Shown piece by piece: positions 63,255 through 64,000 of a DNA stretch of 64,000 bases. The stretch covers positions 124,001 to 188,000 of the forward strand of contig NZ_AZAJ01000001.1 in the NCBI RefSeq assembly GCF_000504205.1. Direction: 5' to 3'. The notes beneath the pieces are model-generated. The model worked only from the letters and a program-made list of their open reading frames with translations, was not told where the DNA came from and ran no database searches. A program made the translations under genes and the position numbers. Origin of the DNA: Methanolobus tindarius DSM 2278. Its GTDB lineage: Archaea > Halobacteriota > Methanosarcinia > Methanosarcinales > Methanosarcinaceae. Position 1 is the first letter of the stretch. Each line of letters starts with the position of its first letter.

Positions 63255-63965
63255 TCACCGTATCCTTTCAAACAGCGGCAACTCATCAGGATGATAACCT
63301 TCCCTTAAGGAATAATTCTTATATTTACCACTGATTTCAACTTCAAGACAGTCGATTTCCTCAAGTGTCCTGATATGGGAACTTACAGCACCTTTGGAAA
63401 GACCAAGCTTCTCACAAAGCTCCATATTGGTTATTCCCGGATTTTCATATATCACGCTGCACACTTTCTTGCAGGTTGCCCCCGGCAGATGAGGTTCGAT
63501 ACGTTTGTGATTCTTATTCCATAGTGCGCTCTCATTTCTGAAAAGGCTCACATAGTTCCCGTTTCTGAACATGAGAATCTTGCCCGCATCCTTTAAATTA
63601 CTAACATGATACCGCACAGTTCCACGTTTGATACCAAGATCAGTCCCTATCGCGTTGACTGTACTTCCTGGATTTTTTTCAATAAAACTAAGTATTCTCT
63701 GGCGATTTTCATTATTGGGATCTTTTTTAGCCCATGCTGTGAGAATGGCAACGAGTTTCCAGCCGAGGCCGAGGATGATAAAGAAAATAGCTACAAATTT
63801 CAATTTAAAAGGCAAATCTAAAAAGCTATATGTACCTTGAACCCCCGTTAAATCTGATTGAATATCATATGTTGAATTGTGATGTTCTGCAAAGGGGATT
63901 GCAGAAGAAGGGGCAACTAGAATAAAAAAAAGAAGAAAAGTTATGTATGATAATAATTTATACAT
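63255..63965 (-). CDS. Membrane-anchored regulator with two winged-helix domains
   Basis: A signal-like N-terminal span (5-22) and a second span (55-76) place a short loop outside. Two winged helices follow in the cytoplasm: 85-145 (GTDLGIKRGTVRYHVSNLKDAGKI) and 165-225 (CEKLGLSKGAVSSHIRTLEEIDCL). Such one-component membrane regulators are common in Methanosarcinales. It is upstream of the PEF-CTERM gene and may control it. Confidence 0.85.
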   Translation of the reverse strand: MYKLLSYITFLLFFILVAPSSAIPFAEHHNSTYDIQSDLTGVQGTYSFLDLPFKLKFVAIFFIILGLGWKLVAILTAWAKKDPNNENRQRILSFIEKNPGSTVNAIGTDLGIKRGTVRYHVSNLKDAGKILMFRNGNYVSLFRNESALWNKNHKRIEPHLPGATCKKVCSVIYENPGITNMELCEKLGLSKGAVSSHIRTLEEIDCLEVEISGKYKNYSLREGYHPDELPLFERIR

Positions 63966-64000
63966 AATTTCTCTATGATGTTTATATAGAATAATCTTCT

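Noticed and set aside
1-64000. tRNA, rRNA or insertion-sequence genes
   Set aside because: Gaps were read for T-loop GGTTCRA patterns and transposase-like frames; none was convincing.

Overview
The window comes from a methanogenic archaeon, most likely a motile methylotrophic member of the Methanosarcinales (Methanolobus- or Methanococcoides-like). The evidence is four archaellins, a partial formylmethanofuran dehydrogenase locus, a corrinoid-protein fragment of the methylotrophic type, archaeal ribosomal, prefoldin and aIF6 genes, PEF-CTERM surface proteins, and A+T-rich TATA promoters combined with GGTGA/GGAGG ribosome binding sites. The genus is an inference.

Region 1 (1-15,000) is the unusual part. 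A ParA-like ATPase with a winged-helix partner and two RecA/KaiC-type ATPases (one cut by the window edge) lie left of a structured 550-base gap. Then comes a tight leftward run of eight genes (10,823 to 2,962): a CheF-like protein, a V4R-domain protein, an LSm-like protein, a KaiC-like ATPase, a roadblock/LC7 protein, an 883-residue coiled-coil protein with seven 28-residue acidic repeats and a C-terminal winged helix, a GNAT acetyltransferase and an unknown protein. Just upstream, in the same direction, are a second GNAT with a zinc ribbon and two class II-type histone-deacetylase-like enzymes. Together they look like an energy- or redox-sensing signalling platform with its own reversible acetylation enzymes. 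I know of no described system with this composition.

Region 2 (15,000-22,800) is a surface and motility locus: a lipoprotein, an EF-hand-like exported protein and four archaellins in two tandem pairs. Each pair is divergent from a paralogous 7-TM protein, and the two intergenic regions share a 27-base motif. No archaellum motor genes are present.

Region 3 (22,800-32,200) is housekeeping: trpCBA behind a candidate TrpY-type operator, then the conserved archaeal block rps19e-pdcd5-PP-loop-rpl39e-rpl31e-eif6-rpl18a-pfdA-ftsY, and purA.

Region 4 (32,200-46,300) is accessory: exported and membrane proteins, a FIST sensor overlapping a histidine kinase, a ferredoxin, an aminotransferase, a RelBE-type toxin-antitoxin pair between toxin-antitoxin remnants, a large cytoplasmic-looking beta-domain protein, a dolichol-kinase-like enzyme and another kinase.

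Region 5 (46,300-64,000) holds a CHASE-PAS histidine kinase, a corrinoid helical-domain fragment, two PEF-CTERM proteins, aconitase and citrate synthase (oxidative branch toward 2-oxoglutarate), FwdG/B/D-like genes without FwdA/C, an FTR-like disulfide reductase, a cupin, hybrid cluster protein behind a candidate operator, and a membrane-anchored double winged-helix regulator. No rRNA, tRNA, CRISPR array or insertion sequence was recognised.
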